Shown here: one piece after another, positions 35,804-44,278 of the stretch
Layout: the number at the start of each line of letters is the position of its first letter
Numbering within the stretch: position 1 is the stretch's first letter
Assembly: GCA_041918615.1 (NCBI GenBank)
Contig: JAYRVH010000022.1
Span: 58,218-122,217, forward strand
Origin: JAEUJM01 sp041918615
GTDB lineage: Bacteria; Actinomycetota; Acidimicrobiia; Acidimicrobiales; DATDAH01
Reading direction: 5' to 3'
DNA: 64,000 bases
The notes under the pieces: model-generated
The model's database searches: none
What the model saw: only the letters and a program-made list of their open reading frames with translations
What the model was told of the DNA's origin: nothing
Program-made: the position numbers and the translations under genes

Positions 35804-36748
35804 GTGGCTCGTGTCGTCATCACCGGGGGGGCCGGCTTCCTCGGCTCACACCTGTCCACGCTGCTCATGGAGCGCGGCGACGAGGTGGTGGCCATCGACA
35901 ACCTCGTTTCCGGATCGGTCGACAACATCGAGCACCTCTTCGGGCGTGACGGCTTCGCCTTCGTCCGCCACGACGTGAGCCAGTACATGTGGGTCCCCGG
36001 GCCGGTGGACGGGATCGTGCACATGGCGAGCCCCGCGTCGGTGAAGGACTACCTCGACTTCCCGATCCAGACCATGAAGGTGGGCAGCCTGGGCACGCAC
36101 AATGCGCTCGGGCTGGCGAAGGCAAAGGGTGCCCGCTTCGTGATGGCGTCGACCAGCGAGGTCTACGGCGACCCCCAGGTCCACCCGCAGTCCGAGGACT
36201 ACTGGGGCCACGTGAACCCGGTGGGGCCGCGCAGCGTGTACGACGAGGCCAAGCGCTTCGCCGAGGCGATGACCATGGCCTACCACCGTGAGCACGCGGT
36301 GAGCGTGGGCATCGTGCGCACCTTCAACACCTACGGCCCCTCCATGCGGCCCCACGACGGGCGGGTGGTCTCCAACTTCCTCGTGCAGGCGCTCCAGGGC
36401 GATCCGATCACGATCTACGGCGACGGTTCGCAGACCCGCAGCTTCTGCTACGTCGACGACCAGGTGCGTGGCTACCTGGCGCTGCTCGACTCGCCGGACT
36501 TCACGGGGCCGGTGAACATCGGCAACCCCAACGAGTTCACCATGATCGAACTGGCCAGGGAGGTCATCGACGTCACGGGTTCGTCGTCCGAGATCGTCCA
36601 TGAGGCGCTGCCGGTGGACGATCCCATGCAACGCCGTCCCGACATCACCCTTGCGGGGGAGCGGCTGGGCTGGGCGCCAACGATCGAGCTGCGCGAGGGG
36701 CTCGAGCGCACGGCCGTGTACCTGCGGGAGCGGCTCGCGCTGGCGTGA
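35804..36748 (+). CDS. NAD-dependent UDP-glucuronate decarboxylase-like (UDP-xylose synthase)
   Basis: The protein is 314 aa from GTG 35804. Extended SDR: GGAGFLGSHL cofactor loop, MASPASVKDY, STSEVYGDPQVHPQ, the catalytic Tyr/Lys in YDEAKRFAE, FNTYGPSMRPHDGRVVSNF and YGDGSQTRSFCYVDD. These blocks match UDP-xylose synthases more closely than epimerases. It would decarboxylate UDP-glucuronate to UDP-xylose, using the product of ugd just upstream. Specificity among UXS, Arn-type decarboxylase and epimerase is inferred from motifs. Confidence 0.85.
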   Translation: MARVVITGGAGFLGSHLSTLLMERGDEVVAIDNLVSGSVDNIEHLFGRDGFAFVRHDVSQYMWVPGPVDGIVHMASPASVKDYLDFPIQTMKVGSLGTHNALGLAKAKGARFVMASTSEVYGDPQVHPQSEDYWGHVNPVGPRSVYDEAKRFAEAMTMAYHREHAVSVGIVRTFNTYGPSMRPHDGRVVSNFLVQALQGDPITIYGDGSQTRSFCYVDDQVRGYLALLDSPDFTGPVNIGNPNEFTMIELAREVIDVTGSSSEIVHEALPVDDPMQRRPDITLAGERLGWAPTIELREGLERTAVYLRERLALA

Positions 36749-36755
36749 GCCGATG

Positions 36756-37721
36756 TCAGGCGGGTCGGGCCTCGGCCTCCTGGCGGTTGGCCAGGTACCA
36801 CTCGTGGGTGCGGGCAAGGCCATCGGCGAAGGTGGTGGTGGCCGAGAAGCCGAAGAGCGCCGCGGCCCGACCGGCGTCGACGCGGCGGCGGGGCTGGCCA
36901 TCTGGTTTGGAGTGGTCCCAACGGACCTCGCCCTCGAAGCCGGTGACGGCGACGATGGTCTGCACCAGCTCGGAGATGGGTGTCTCCCGGTCGGCGCCGA
37001 GGTTCACCGGGTCGCCGCCGTCGTAGTGCTCGGCGGCCGCCAGGATGCCCTCGGCCGCATCGTCGACGTAGAGGAACTCGCGGCTCGCGGCGCCGGTGCC
37101 CCACACCTCGATGTGGTCCGCGCCGGCATCGATTGCGTCGACGCACTTCTTCATCAGCGCCGGGATCACATGCGAGACGTCAGGGTGGAACTTGTCGCCG
37201 GGGCCGTAGAGGTTGGTGGGCATCAGGTAGATCGCGTTCTGGCCGTACTGCGCCCGATTGGCCTGCGCCTGCATGAGCTGGGCGAGCTTGGCGATGCCGT
37301 ACGGCGCGTTGGTCTCCTCGGGGAAGCCCTGCCAGAGCGAGTCCTCCCGAAAGGGCACCGGCGTGAACTTGGGGTACGAGCAGATCGTGCCGATCATCAC
37401 CGTCTTCGGGGTCTCGCGGCGTCGGGCCTCCTCGAGCACGTAGGTGCCCATCAGCAGGTTGTCCAGGTACAGATCGGCAGGGCGGGCCTGGTTGGCGCCG
37501 ATGCCGCCCACGCGGGCGGCGAGGTGGATCACGATGTCGGGCTCGGTGTCGTCGAAGAGCCGCTTCGTGGCGTCGGCCTGTCGCAGGTCGTAGTCGGCAC
37601 TGCTCGGGGACAGGACGGTGTCGGCGGCTCGGGCATGGAGGCCGGCGAGCACCGCCCGGCCGAGGAAGCCGTGCCCACCGGTGACGAGCACGCGGCGGCC
37701 TGGCCAGAACGTGGGCGTCAT
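36756..37721 (-). CDS. fcl: GDP-L-fucose synthase
   Basis: The protein is 321 aa from ATG 37721. Extended SDR with VLVTGGHGFLGRAVL, HLAARVGGIGANQARPADLY, GTICSYPKFTPVPF, the catalytic Tyr/Lys in APYGIAKLAQL, and LMPTNLYGPGDKFHPDVSHVIPAL, all diagnostic of GDP-fucose synthase (WcaG/GER). It epimerises and reduces the 4-keto product made by Gmd, whose gene is at 46955-45975. Its ATG overlaps the stop of a 49-codon upstream ORF (ATGA), so it is probably reached by reinitiation. Confidence 0.9.
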   Translation of the reverse strand: MTPTFWPGRRVLVTGGHGFLGRAVLAGLHARAADTVLSPSSADYDLRQADATKRLFDDTEPDIVIHLAARVGGIGANQARPADLYLDNLLMGTYVLEEARRRETPKTVMIGTICSYPKFTPVPFREDSLWQGFPEETNAPYGIAKLAQLMQAQANRAQYGQNAIYLMPTNLYGPGDKFHPDVSHVIPALMKKCVDAIDAGADHIEVWGTGAASREFLYVDDAAEGILAAAEHYDGGDPVNLGADRETPISELVQTIVAVTGFEGEVRWDHSKPDGQPRRRVDAGRAAALFGFSATTTFADGLARTHEWYLANRQEAEARPA

Positions 37722-37867
37722 GGCGAGGGCTCCACGGGCCCGGCACTCGTCGGGCCCGTGCGGTGGCGCGTCGCCCACCGGGCACCCCGGTCGCGTCGGC
37801 AGTGCCTCGTCCGTCGTGGCCCTGCGGACCTCGTCGCCCGGCACAGGGGGCCCAGGGCAGCGCTCAT
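37718..37867 (-). CDS. 49-aa arginine-rich upstream ORF coupled to fcl
   Basis: The ATG at 37867 lies 8 nt after a TACGAT box and opens a 49-codon frame that ends in TGA overlapping the fcl ATG (ATGA, 37718-37721). This would explain an otherwise empty 150-bp leader. The peptide begins MSAALGPLCRATRS, is rich in Arg, Thr and Pro, and matches no family I know. It may be a leader peptide that lets ribosomes reach fcl, or a chance frame. The box, spacing and overlap together make it better than chance. Confidence 0.45.
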   Translation of the reverse strand: MSAALGPLCRATRSAGPRRTRHCRRDRGARWATRHRTGPTSAGPVEPSP

Positions 37868-37875
37868 GGGTCGCA

Positions 37876-37881
37876 ATCGTA
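37876..37881 (-). promoter_or_regulatory. Leaderless -10 box for the fcl upstream ORF
   Basis: TACGAT on the minus strand ends 8 nt before the ATG at 37867. It lies in the 185-bp divergent gap between fcl and the 37907 glycosyltransferase; no convincing box was seen for the latter. Confidence 0.45.
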
Positions 37882-37906
37882 TCGGGCGACCTGACACACT
37901 CCCGCG

Positions 37907-39010
37907 GTGGTCGCCGTGCCCCGGGTCGCCGTGACCCTCGAGCAGTGCTGGCACGCCGTGCCCGGCGGCACGGCCATCTCGGCCATCGCCACCACACGCG
38001 CCCTGGCCGATCGCGAGGACGTCGACCTGGTCGGCGTGGCGGCCCGCCACCGGCGACCACCGGCCCCTGGCTGGGTGCCCCCCATCGTCACCGACCAACT
38101 GCGTCTGCCGAGGCTCGCCCTCTACGAGGCGTGGCACCTCCTCCGCGCCCCGAAGGTCGAGTCGGCGACCGGCCCGATCGACGCCGTCTACGTCACCGGC
38201 GTGGCCGTGCCTCCGCGGTCGGTGCCCCTGGTGCTGACGATCCACGACCTGGCGTTCCTGCACCGTCCCACGCACTTCACCGCGAAGGGCAGGCGGTTCT
38301 TCCGCCAGGCCCTCGACCTGGCGCGGCGCGAGGCGGATCTGGTGCTCTGCCCCTCGGCCTCGACACTGGACGACTGCGCGGCCAACGGGTTCGACCCGTC
38401 GCGGTTGCGGCTCGTGCCGTGGGGTGTCGATCAGGGCCGCCCGGGGGTCGACGAGGTCGACCGGGTCCGCGCCGGCTATGGCCTCGAGCGGCCATACGTG
38501 CTGTCGGTGGGCACCGCCGAGCCTCGCAAGAACCTCGGTGCGGTGCTCGCTGCCTTCCGGCGACTCGACCGCCCCGACGTCGATCTGGTGATCGTGGGCC
38601 CGCGGGGATGGCACGAAGACCTCGAGGCGATCGTGGGCGACGCCCGGGACCGGGTCCGGCTCCTGGGCTTCGTCCCGGCGGAGGACCTGACGGCCCTCTA
38701 CGCCGGCGCTGCGGTGTTCTGCTATCCGAGCCTGCTGGAGGGCTTCGGGCTGCCGGTGCTCGAGGCGATGGCCCAAGGCGTGCCCGTGGTCACCTCCGAG
38801 GGCACGGCGACGGCCGAGGTCGCCGGAGAGGCGGGCCTGCTCGTCGAACCCACCGACCACGAGGCGATCGCGACGGCCCTCGCCGGCGTGCTCGACGACG
38901 AGGCCTGGGCGCGGCGACTCGGCCGGGCGGGTCGTGAGCGGGCCTCCGAGTACACCTGGGAGCGGACGGCCTCCCTGGTCGCCGCCGCCATCCACGAGGT
39001 CACGTCATGA
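37907..39010 (+). CDS. Glycosyltransferase family 4
   Basis: The protein is 367 aa from GTG 37907. GT-B fold: an N-terminal acceptor domain with LVLTIHDLAFLHRP, and a donor domain with VLSVGTAEPRKNLGAVLAAF and YPSLLEGFGLPVLEAMAQG (the EX7E-type nucleotide-sugar motif). These blocks fit mannosyl- or rhamnosyltransferases of surface glycans, but the sugar is not predictable. It leads a three-gene glycosyltransferase operon, and its TGA overlaps the next ATG (ATGA). Confidence 0.88.
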   Translation: MVAVPRVAVTLEQCWHAVPGGTAISAIATTRALADREDVDLVGVAARHRRPPAPGWVPPIVTDQLRLPRLALYEAWHLLRAPKVESATGPIDAVYVTGVAVPPRSVPLVLTIHDLAFLHRPTHFTAKGRRFFRQALDLARREADLVLCPSASTLDDCAANGFDPSRLRLVPWGVDQGRPGVDEVDRVRAGYGLERPYVLSVGTAEPRKNLGAVLAAFRRLDRPDVDLVIVGPRGWHEDLEAIVGDARDRVRLLGFVPAEDLTALYAGAAVFCYPSLLEGFGLPVLEAMAQGVPVVTSEGTATAEVAGEAGLLVEPTDHEAIATALAGVLDDEAWARRLGRAGRERASEYTWERTASLVAAAIHEVTS

Positions 39011-40155
39011 GCGCGCCCAGCGGCTCGAACGTCGGAGCGAGGCGGGTCGGCGTGAACCTGCTCTGGCTCGTGCCGGGAGTGGTGGGCGGCAGCGAGGAGT
39101 ACACGATCCGGGCCCTGCTCGGACTGGCCGAGCAGGCGCCCGACGACCTCGAGCTCACGCTGTTCAGCCTGCGCGCCTTCGTCGACTCGCACCCCGAGGT
39201 CGCGGCGGCCTTCCCCACCGTCACCCTGCCGTTGACCGGTCGGGAGAAGTCGATCCGGCTCGCCGCCGAGAGCTCTTGGCTCGGCTACCAGAGCCATCAC
39301 CGTCGCATCGAGCTCATGCACCACGCCGGCGGCATCATGCCCGCCATCCGCGGGGCGCCCGGGGTGCTCACCATCCACGACCTCCAGCCCCTCGTCATGC
39401 CCGAGCACTTCAGCGCGGTGAAGCGGAACTTCAGCCGCGTCGTCGTCCCGCGCTCCGTCCGGGCCGCCCGCCTCGTGCTCACGCCGAGCGAGCACACCCG
39501 ACAGTCGGTCATCGAACTGATGGGCGCCACTCCCTCCGAGGTCGTGGTCGTCCCGCACGGTGTGGCGTCGACCCCGCAACCGGCCACCGCAGCCGAGGTG
39601 CTGCGAGCGCGCTACGAGCTCTTCGGTCCCTACTTCTTGTTCCCCGCCATCACCTACCCCCACAAGAACCACGCGCTCCTGGTCCGCGCCCTCGCGGCGG
39701 TTCCGGAGGCCCTGCTCGTCCTGACGGGTGGCGCCGGGCCGTCCGAGCGGGCGCTGGAGGAGGAGGCCGAGCGCCTGGGGGTGACCGACCGCATCCGCCG
39801 GCCCGGTCGCGTGCCCCGGGCCGACCTCGACGGGCTCATCGACGGCGCGACGGCGCTGCTGTTCCCCTCGAGGTTCGAGGGGTTCGGCGCGCCGGTGCTC
39901 GAAGCCATGAGCCGGGGCTGCCCGGTGGTGGCCGCCGACGTGACCGCCTTGCCGGAGGTGCTCGGCGACGCCGGTATCTTGCTCTCTCCCGACGAGCCTG
40001 AGGAGTGGAGCCGGGTGATGCTGGACTTGCTCGAGCACCATGATCGACGACGGGCCCTGTCCGATGCCGGCCGCGGCCGCGCCGCGTCCTTCTCGTGGCG
40101 CCGCTCGGCCGACGCCCTCCGTCACGCGTACCTCAAGGCGCTGGAGGGCACGTGA
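39007..40155 (+). CDS. Glycosyltransferase family 4
   Basis: The protein is 382 aa; its ATG overlaps the upstream stop. The N-terminal domain carries PGVVGGSEEYTIR and GVLTIHDLQPL. The donor domain carries FLFPAITYPHKNHALL and FPSRFEGFGAPVLEAMSRG. It resembles 37907 in organisation but is clearly a separate enzyme rather than a recent duplicate. It is predicted to act on a lipid-linked glycan intermediate in the cytoplasm. It is coupled to the next glycosyltransferase by a GTGA overlap at 40152-40155. Confidence 0.88.
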   Translation: MSAPSGSNVGARRVGVNLLWLVPGVVGGSEEYTIRALLGLAEQAPDDLELTLFSLRAFVDSHPEVAAAFPTVTLPLTGREKSIRLAAESSWLGYQSHHRRIELMHHAGGIMPAIRGAPGVLTIHDLQPLVMPEHFSAVKRNFSRVVVPRSVRAARLVLTPSEHTRQSVIELMGATPSEVVVVPHGVASTPQPATAAEVLRARYELFGPYFLFPAITYPHKNHALLVRALAAVPEALLVLTGGAGPSERALEEEAERLGVTDRIRRPGRVPRADLDGLIDGATALLFPSRFEGFGAPVLEAMSRGCPVVAADVTALPEVLGDAGILLSPDEPEEWSRVMLDLLEHHDRRRALSDAGRGRAASFSWRRSADALRHAYLKALEGT

Positions 40156-41384
40156 ACCTGACGATCCTGTGCCCCCACTTCGCGCCCGACCTGGCCCCGA
40201 CCGGCGAGGTGATGACGAGCATCGCCGAGGGATGGGTCGCGGAGGGCCATCGGCTGCACGTGGTGACCTCGCTTCCCTGGTACATGCATCACCGGATCGA
40301 GCCGGGATGGGGCGGGCGCCTCGTCCGGCACGAGGACGTGGCCTGGGGTCGGATCACCCGGGTCCACCCGTTCCCGACGGACAAGGCCAACATCCCCGCC
40401 CGGGCCTTGGCGTTCGGCGGGTTCACCGTGTTGGCCGGGATCGTGGCCCTTGCCGGACGCCGTCGGCCCGACGTCGTGGTGGCCATGTCCCCCCCGCTCA
40501 CCCTCGGCCTGGCGGGTTGGCTGGTCGCCCGTGCCCGTCGAGTGCCCTTCGTGTTCAACATCCAGGACGTGTTCCCCGACGTGGCGATCGAAGCCGGCGT
40601 GCTGCGTGGGCAGCGGGCGATCGAGGCGGCCCGCAGCCTCGAGCGGTTCACCTACGGACGCGCCGACGCGGTCACCGTTCTCTCGGACGATCTCCGCGAG
40701 AACGTCGCGGCCAAGCTCCCGGCCGGCCAGGCCGCCAAGGTCCATGTGATCCCCAACTTCATCGACACGGGGCGCATCGGGCCCGGCGAGCGGGAGAACG
40801 CGTATCGGCGCGAGTTCGGCCTGGTTGGCAGGACCGTGGTGATGTACGCCGGCAACCTCGGCTTCTCCCAACCGGTGGACCTGTTGCTCGACGCGGCGGA
40901 GGCGCTGCAGGGCAGATCGTCGGTCGTGTTCGTCATCAACGGTGGCGGCTCGGCCCGGCCGGCGCTCGTCGCCCGGGCCGCGGGCATGGACAACGTCCGC
41001 TTCGTCGACCTGCAGCCGAAGGACCGGCTCGCTGAGGTGCTGGCGGCCGCGGACATCCACGTGGTGCTGCTGCGGTCGGGCCTGGCCCGTTCGAGCGTGC
41101 CGTCGAAGCTCTACTCGATCCTCGCCGCGGCCCGACCGCTGGTGGCCTCGGTCGACCCCGGCACGGAGGTCGCCCGCACCGTCGAGCAGGCCGGTGCGGG
41201 CCTCGCGGTGCCACCCGGTGATCCTGCCGCGCTCACAGAGGCACTCGGGCGCATGATCGAACGACCCGACGAGGCCGAAGCCATGGGCGCGGCCGGTCGA
41301 GCCTTCGTCGAGGAGTGGCCGTCGCCCGCCGAGGTGGCCGGCCGGTACGAGCGGTTGTTCGAGAACCTGAGGGGCCGCCGGTGA
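40152..41384 (+). CDS. Glycosyltransferase, WcaI/WbuB-like GT4
   Basis: The protein is 410 aa from the GTG that overlaps the preceding TGA. LCPHFAPDLAPTGEVMTSIAEG, PWYMHHRIEPGW, FNIQDVFPDVAIEAGVL and VMYAGNLGFSQPVDLLLDAA are the hallmarks of the WcaI/WbuB (colanic acid/FucNAc transferase) subgroup of GT4. The C-terminal motif is less acidic than usual (RSSVPSKLYSILAAARP), which is also typical of that subgroup. A fucose or deoxyhexose acceptor would suit the gmd/fcl genes nearby, but this is inference. Confidence 0.87.
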   Translation: MNLTILCPHFAPDLAPTGEVMTSIAEGWVAEGHRLHVVTSLPWYMHHRIEPGWGGRLVRHEDVAWGRITRVHPFPTDKANIPARALAFGGFTVLAGIVALAGRRRPDVVVAMSPPLTLGLAGWLVARARRVPFVFNIQDVFPDVAIEAGVLRGQRAIEAARSLERFTYGRADAVTVLSDDLRENVAAKLPAGQAAKVHVIPNFIDTGRIGPGERENAYRREFGLVGRTVVMYAGNLGFSQPVDLLLDAAEALQGRSSVVFVINGGGSARPALVARAAGMDNVRFVDLQPKDRLAEVLAAADIHVVLLRSGLARSSVPSKLYSILAAARPLVASVDPGTEVARTVEQAGAGLAVPPGDPAALTEALGRMIERPDEAEAMGAAGRAFVEEWPSPAEVAGRYERLFENLRGRR

Positions 41385-41456
41385 AGTTCCGGTCGGGCCT
41401 CCGCTGCCACTGCGCCGACGAACCGGGCTTTCGCGGCGGGTGACGAGAACCTTCGC

Positions 41457-41468
41457 TACCCGCGGGTA
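41457..41468. promoter_or_regulatory. 12-bp perfect palindrome overlapping a -10 box
   Basis: TACCCGCGGGTA is self-complementary and shares its last two bases with the TAACAT box at 41467, just ahead of the 41482 gene. It could be an operator bound by a dimeric regulator. Confidence 0.35.
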
Positions 41469-41472
41469 ACAT
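41467..41472 (+). promoter_or_regulatory. Leaderless -10 box for the 41482 operon
   Basis: TAACAT ends 9 nt before the ATG at 41482, supporting that ATG over the in-frame GTG at 41473, which follows the box directly. Confidence 0.5.
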
Positions 41473-41481
41473 GTGGGCCTC

Positions 41482-42261
41482 ATGGGTAAGGCATCGTCAG
41501 CGAAGAAAGTGGCCCGCGTGGCTCGTGCGGGAGGCAACAGCAAGGGCACCAAGCGTGGCCGGAACCTGCTCTTCCCCGTCGGCATCGGACTGATCGTCCT
41601 CCTGGGGACGTCACTCGTCGTGTTCGCCCGCACCTCACGTGACGAGGCGGCAGCAACGCCGCCCGTGGCCAACCAGGACCATTGGCATGCCGCCTACGGC
41701 GTGCGCCTGTGCGGGCAGGGCTTCTCGGCGCCGACACAGGTGCAGGACGACCCGGTCGGCATCCACACCCATGGTGACGGCGTCATCCACATCCACCCCT
41801 TCACCAATGCGGCGAGCGGTGACAACGCGACCTTGGGGCAGTTCTTCGACGCGGCCGGCTTCAACATCGACGATGACCAGATCGACCTCGGTGGCGACGT
41901 CTCGGTGAAGGAGGGGGAGGACACCTGCGGGGCCCGCGACAAGCCCGGCATCGTGCAGGTCGCCCACTGGGCGAACGCGCGCAAGGCCGACACCGATGAC
42001 CCCGTGATCATCACCGAGAACATCCGCGACATCGCCTTCAAGCAGGACGGGTCGGCATACACCATCGCCTTCGCGCCTGAGGGCGCCACCATCCCGCCGA
42101 CGCCCACGATCCCTCAGCTCGACAACCTCACCGACGTGCCGTCGTCGGGATCCACCGCCACCACGGTCATCGACCCGGCCACGGCCACGAGCTCGGTCGT
42201 GGTCACGCCCACCACCCAGGCGGGAGCCACGGGCAGCACGCGCACCACCGCCGCACCGTGA
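41482..42261 (+). CDS. Membrane-anchored protein with histidine-rich extracytoplasmic domain, function unknown
   Basis: The protein is 259 aa: a very basic N-terminus (15 of the first 30 residues are Lys/Arg/Ala), one TM helix (about residues 31-50), then a soluble domain with DHWHAAYGV near residue 65, HTHGDGVIHIHPF near 95, and two cysteines (LCGQ, DTCGA). Six or more His residues in two clusters suggest metal binding. The tail is a Thr/Ser/Pro-rich linker. I do not recognise a named family. It is first in an operon with a sugar nucleotidyltransferase and an epimerase (GTGA overlap), implying a link to envelope glycans. Confidence 0.75.
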   Translation: MGKASSAKKVARVARAGGNSKGTKRGRNLLFPVGIGLIVLLGTSLVVFARTSRDEAAATPPVANQDHWHAAYGVRLCGQGFSAPTQVQDDPVGIHTHGDGVIHIHPFTNAASGDNATLGQFFDAAGFNIDDDQIDLGGDVSVKEGEDTCGARDKPGIVQVAHWANARKADTDDPVIITENIRDIAFKQDGSAYTIAFAPEGATIPPTPTIPQLDNLTDVPSSGSTATTVIDPATATSSVVVTPTTQAGATGSTRTTAAP

Positions 42262-43274
42262 GAGCGGTGGTGCTGGTTGGCGGGTTCGGCACCCGTCTGC
42301 GGCCCCTCACCGCGCACACGCCCAAGCAGATGCTGCCGGTGGTCGACCGGCCCATGATCGAGCACGTGATCGCGCACCTGGCCGCACATGGGGTCGATGA
42401 CGCGGTCCTCTCCCTGGGGTACCGCCCCGACGCCTTCACCGAGGCCTACCCCTCGGGCCACTGCTGCGGGGTGTCGTTGCACTACGCCGTCGAGCCTGAG
42501 CCGCTCGACACCGCGGGAGCGATCCGCTTCGCCGCACTTGATGCGGGCATCGATGACACGTTCGTCGTGCTGAACGGCGACGTGCTCACCGATTTCGACC
42601 TCGGCAAGCTCCTGGCCCGGCATGCCGAGACAGGGGCAGAGGGCACCATCCACCTCACGCCTGTCGACGACCCGTCGCGCTACGGCGTGGTTCCCACCGA
42701 TCGCGAGGGACGAGTGGAGGCATTCATCGAGAAGCCGCCCCGCGAGACGGCACCGAGCCGCTGGATCAACGCCGGGACCTACGTCCTCGAGGCGAGCGTG
42801 ATCGGGCGGATCCCCGACGGGGGCAGGGTCTCGATCGAGCGGGCGACCTTCCCGGCCATGGTCGAGGATCGCTCGCTCTACGCCGTCGAGTCCGACGACT
42901 ACTGGATCGACGCGGGCACGCCGGCGGCCTATCTCGCGGCCCAGCTCGATCTGATCGACGGTCGGCGCCGAGGCGTCCGACCGCCAGCGGTGCATCCCGC
43001 TGCCACCGTGGAGCCCGGGGCCGATGTCGGACACTCGGTCATCATGGAGGCGGTCACGGTGCACGACCGAGCCCACGTGGTCGACTCGGCGATCCTGCCG
43101 GGGGCCACCATCGAGGCGGGAGCGACCGTCGTCGGCTCGATCGTCGGGCCCGGTGCGGTGATTGGCGCCGACGCCTCGGTGACGGGGCTCTCGGTGGTCG
43201 GCGGGCGCGTCACGGTGCCGCGCGCGTCCGTGTTGAATGCCGAGCGCTGCCCGCTCGAGGAGGAGCCCAGATGA
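42258..43274 (+). CDS. NDP-sugar pyrophosphorylase (mannose-1-phosphate guanylyltransferase-like)
   Basis: The protein is 338 aa; its GTG overlaps the preceding stop. The N-terminal nucleotidyltransferase has VVLVGGFGTRLRPLT, PKQMLPVVDRPMIEHV, the metal-binding VLNGDVLTDFD, FIEKP and WINAGTYV. The C-terminal quarter is a left-handed beta-helix with hexapeptide repeats (about residues 240-325). The closest functional group is ManC/Rv3264c-type mannose-1-phosphate guanylyltransferases, which would feed Gmd with GDP-mannose; a glucose-1-phosphate transferase is possible. ATGA overlap leads into the epimerase. Confidence 0.85.
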   Translation: MRAVVLVGGFGTRLRPLTAHTPKQMLPVVDRPMIEHVIAHLAAHGVDDAVLSLGYRPDAFTEAYPSGHCCGVSLHYAVEPEPLDTAGAIRFAALDAGIDDTFVVLNGDVLTDFDLGKLLARHAETGAEGTIHLTPVDDPSRYGVVPTDREGRVEAFIEKPPRETAPSRWINAGTYVLEASVIGRIPDGGRVSIERATFPAMVEDRSLYAVESDDYWIDAGTPAAYLAAQLDLIDGRRRGVRPPAVHPAATVEPGADVGHSVIMEAVTVHDRAHVVDSAILPGATIEAGATVVGSIVGPGAVIGADASVTGLSVVGGRVTVPRASVLNAERCPLEEEPR

Positions 43275-44218
43275 AAGCGCTCGTCACCGGCGGTGCCGGC
43301 TTCATCGGATCGACCCTGGTCGACCGCCTGCTCGCCGAGGGGCACCAGGTGGACGTGGTCGACGACCTCTCGGCCGGCTCGCTGGCGAACCTGGCCGACG
43401 CCCGGTCCGACAGTGAGAACCAGCTCACGTTCCACCAGATGGACATCCGCGACCCGGCCCTCGTCGACCTGATGGCCCGCCAGGCTCCCGAGGTGGTCTT
43501 CCACCTGGCCGCCCAGGCCGATGTGCGGGTGTCGGTGGCCCGCCCGGTCTTCGACGCCGAGGTGAACGTCGTCGGCAGCCTCAACGTCATGGAGGGTGCC
43601 CGTGCCGCCGGCGCCCGGAAGATGGTGTTCGCGTCGAGCGGCGGCACGATCTACGGCGAGCCCGACCCGTCCGACCTGCCGGTCAGGGAGTCGCACCCCC
43701 AGCAGCCGCTGTCGCCCTACGGCGTCGCCAAGAAGGTCGTGGGCGACTACCTCTTCGCCTACCGGGCGCTCCACGACCTCGAGTTCACGGCCCTCGCGCT
43801 CGCCAACGTGTACGGGCCACGGCAGGACCCGCACGGCGAGGCCGGCGTGGTCGCCATCTTCACCGGACGCCTGCTGGCCGACGAGCCGTGCACCGTCTTC
43901 GGCGACGGGACCCAGACGCGCGACTTCGTCTACGTCGACGACGTCGTCGACGCCTTCGTGCGGGCGGCCGACAAGGGAAGCGGCCTGCTCGCCAACATCG
44001 GCACGGGTCGGGAGGTGTCGGTCAACGAGCTGTACCAGACCATGGCCGCGGCCGCGGGTGTCGATCGCCCGGCCGAGCGGGCCCCGGCTCGTGTTGGCGA
44101 GCTCGCCCGGTCCGCCCTCGACCCGGGTCGCGCCGGCATCCATCTCGGCTGGTCGCCCTGGACCACCCTCGAGGTCGGCACCACGCAGGTGATCGACTGG
44201 TTCCGCGCCCGTCGCTGA
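43271..44218 (+). CDS. NAD-dependent sugar epimerase (UDP-glucose 4-epimerase-like)
   Basis: The 315-aa extended SDR carries VTGGAGFIGSTLVDRLL (NAD+ site), HLAAQADVRVSV, FASSGGTIYGEP, the catalytic Tyr/Lys in YGVAKKVVGDY, and ANVYGPRQDPHGEAGVVAIF. These fit GalE-type UDP-glucose/UDP-galactose 4-epimerases; a dTDP- or GDP-sugar epimerase cannot be excluded. It ends a three-gene unit and converges with cofE across 53 bp that hold a short tandem repeat. Confidence 0.85.
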   Translation: MKALVTGGAGFIGSTLVDRLLAEGHQVDVVDDLSAGSLANLADARSDSENQLTFHQMDIRDPALVDLMARQAPEVVFHLAAQADVRVSVARPVFDAEVNVVGSLNVMEGARAAGARKMVFASSGGTIYGEPDPSDLPVRESHPQQPLSPYGVAKKVVGDYLFAYRALHDLEFTALALANVYGPRQDPHGEAGVVAIFTGRLLADEPCTVFGDGTQTRDFVYVDDVVDAFVRAADKGSGLLANIGTGREVSVNELYQTMAAAAGVDRPAERAPARVGELARSALDPGRAGIHLGWSPWTTLEVGTTQVIDWFRARR

Positions 44219-44244
44219 AGGGCCACCGGGTCCGGCTGCACGAC

Positions 44245-44278
44245 CAGCGGACGACGATCAGCGGACGAAGATCAGCGG
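44245..44278. repeat. 14-bp tandem repeat at a convergent junction
   Basis: CAGCGGACGACGAT is followed by CAGCGGACGAAGAT and by a partial third copy CAGCGG. The array spans the end of cofE. It is a simple local duplication with no clear function. Confidence 0.7.
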
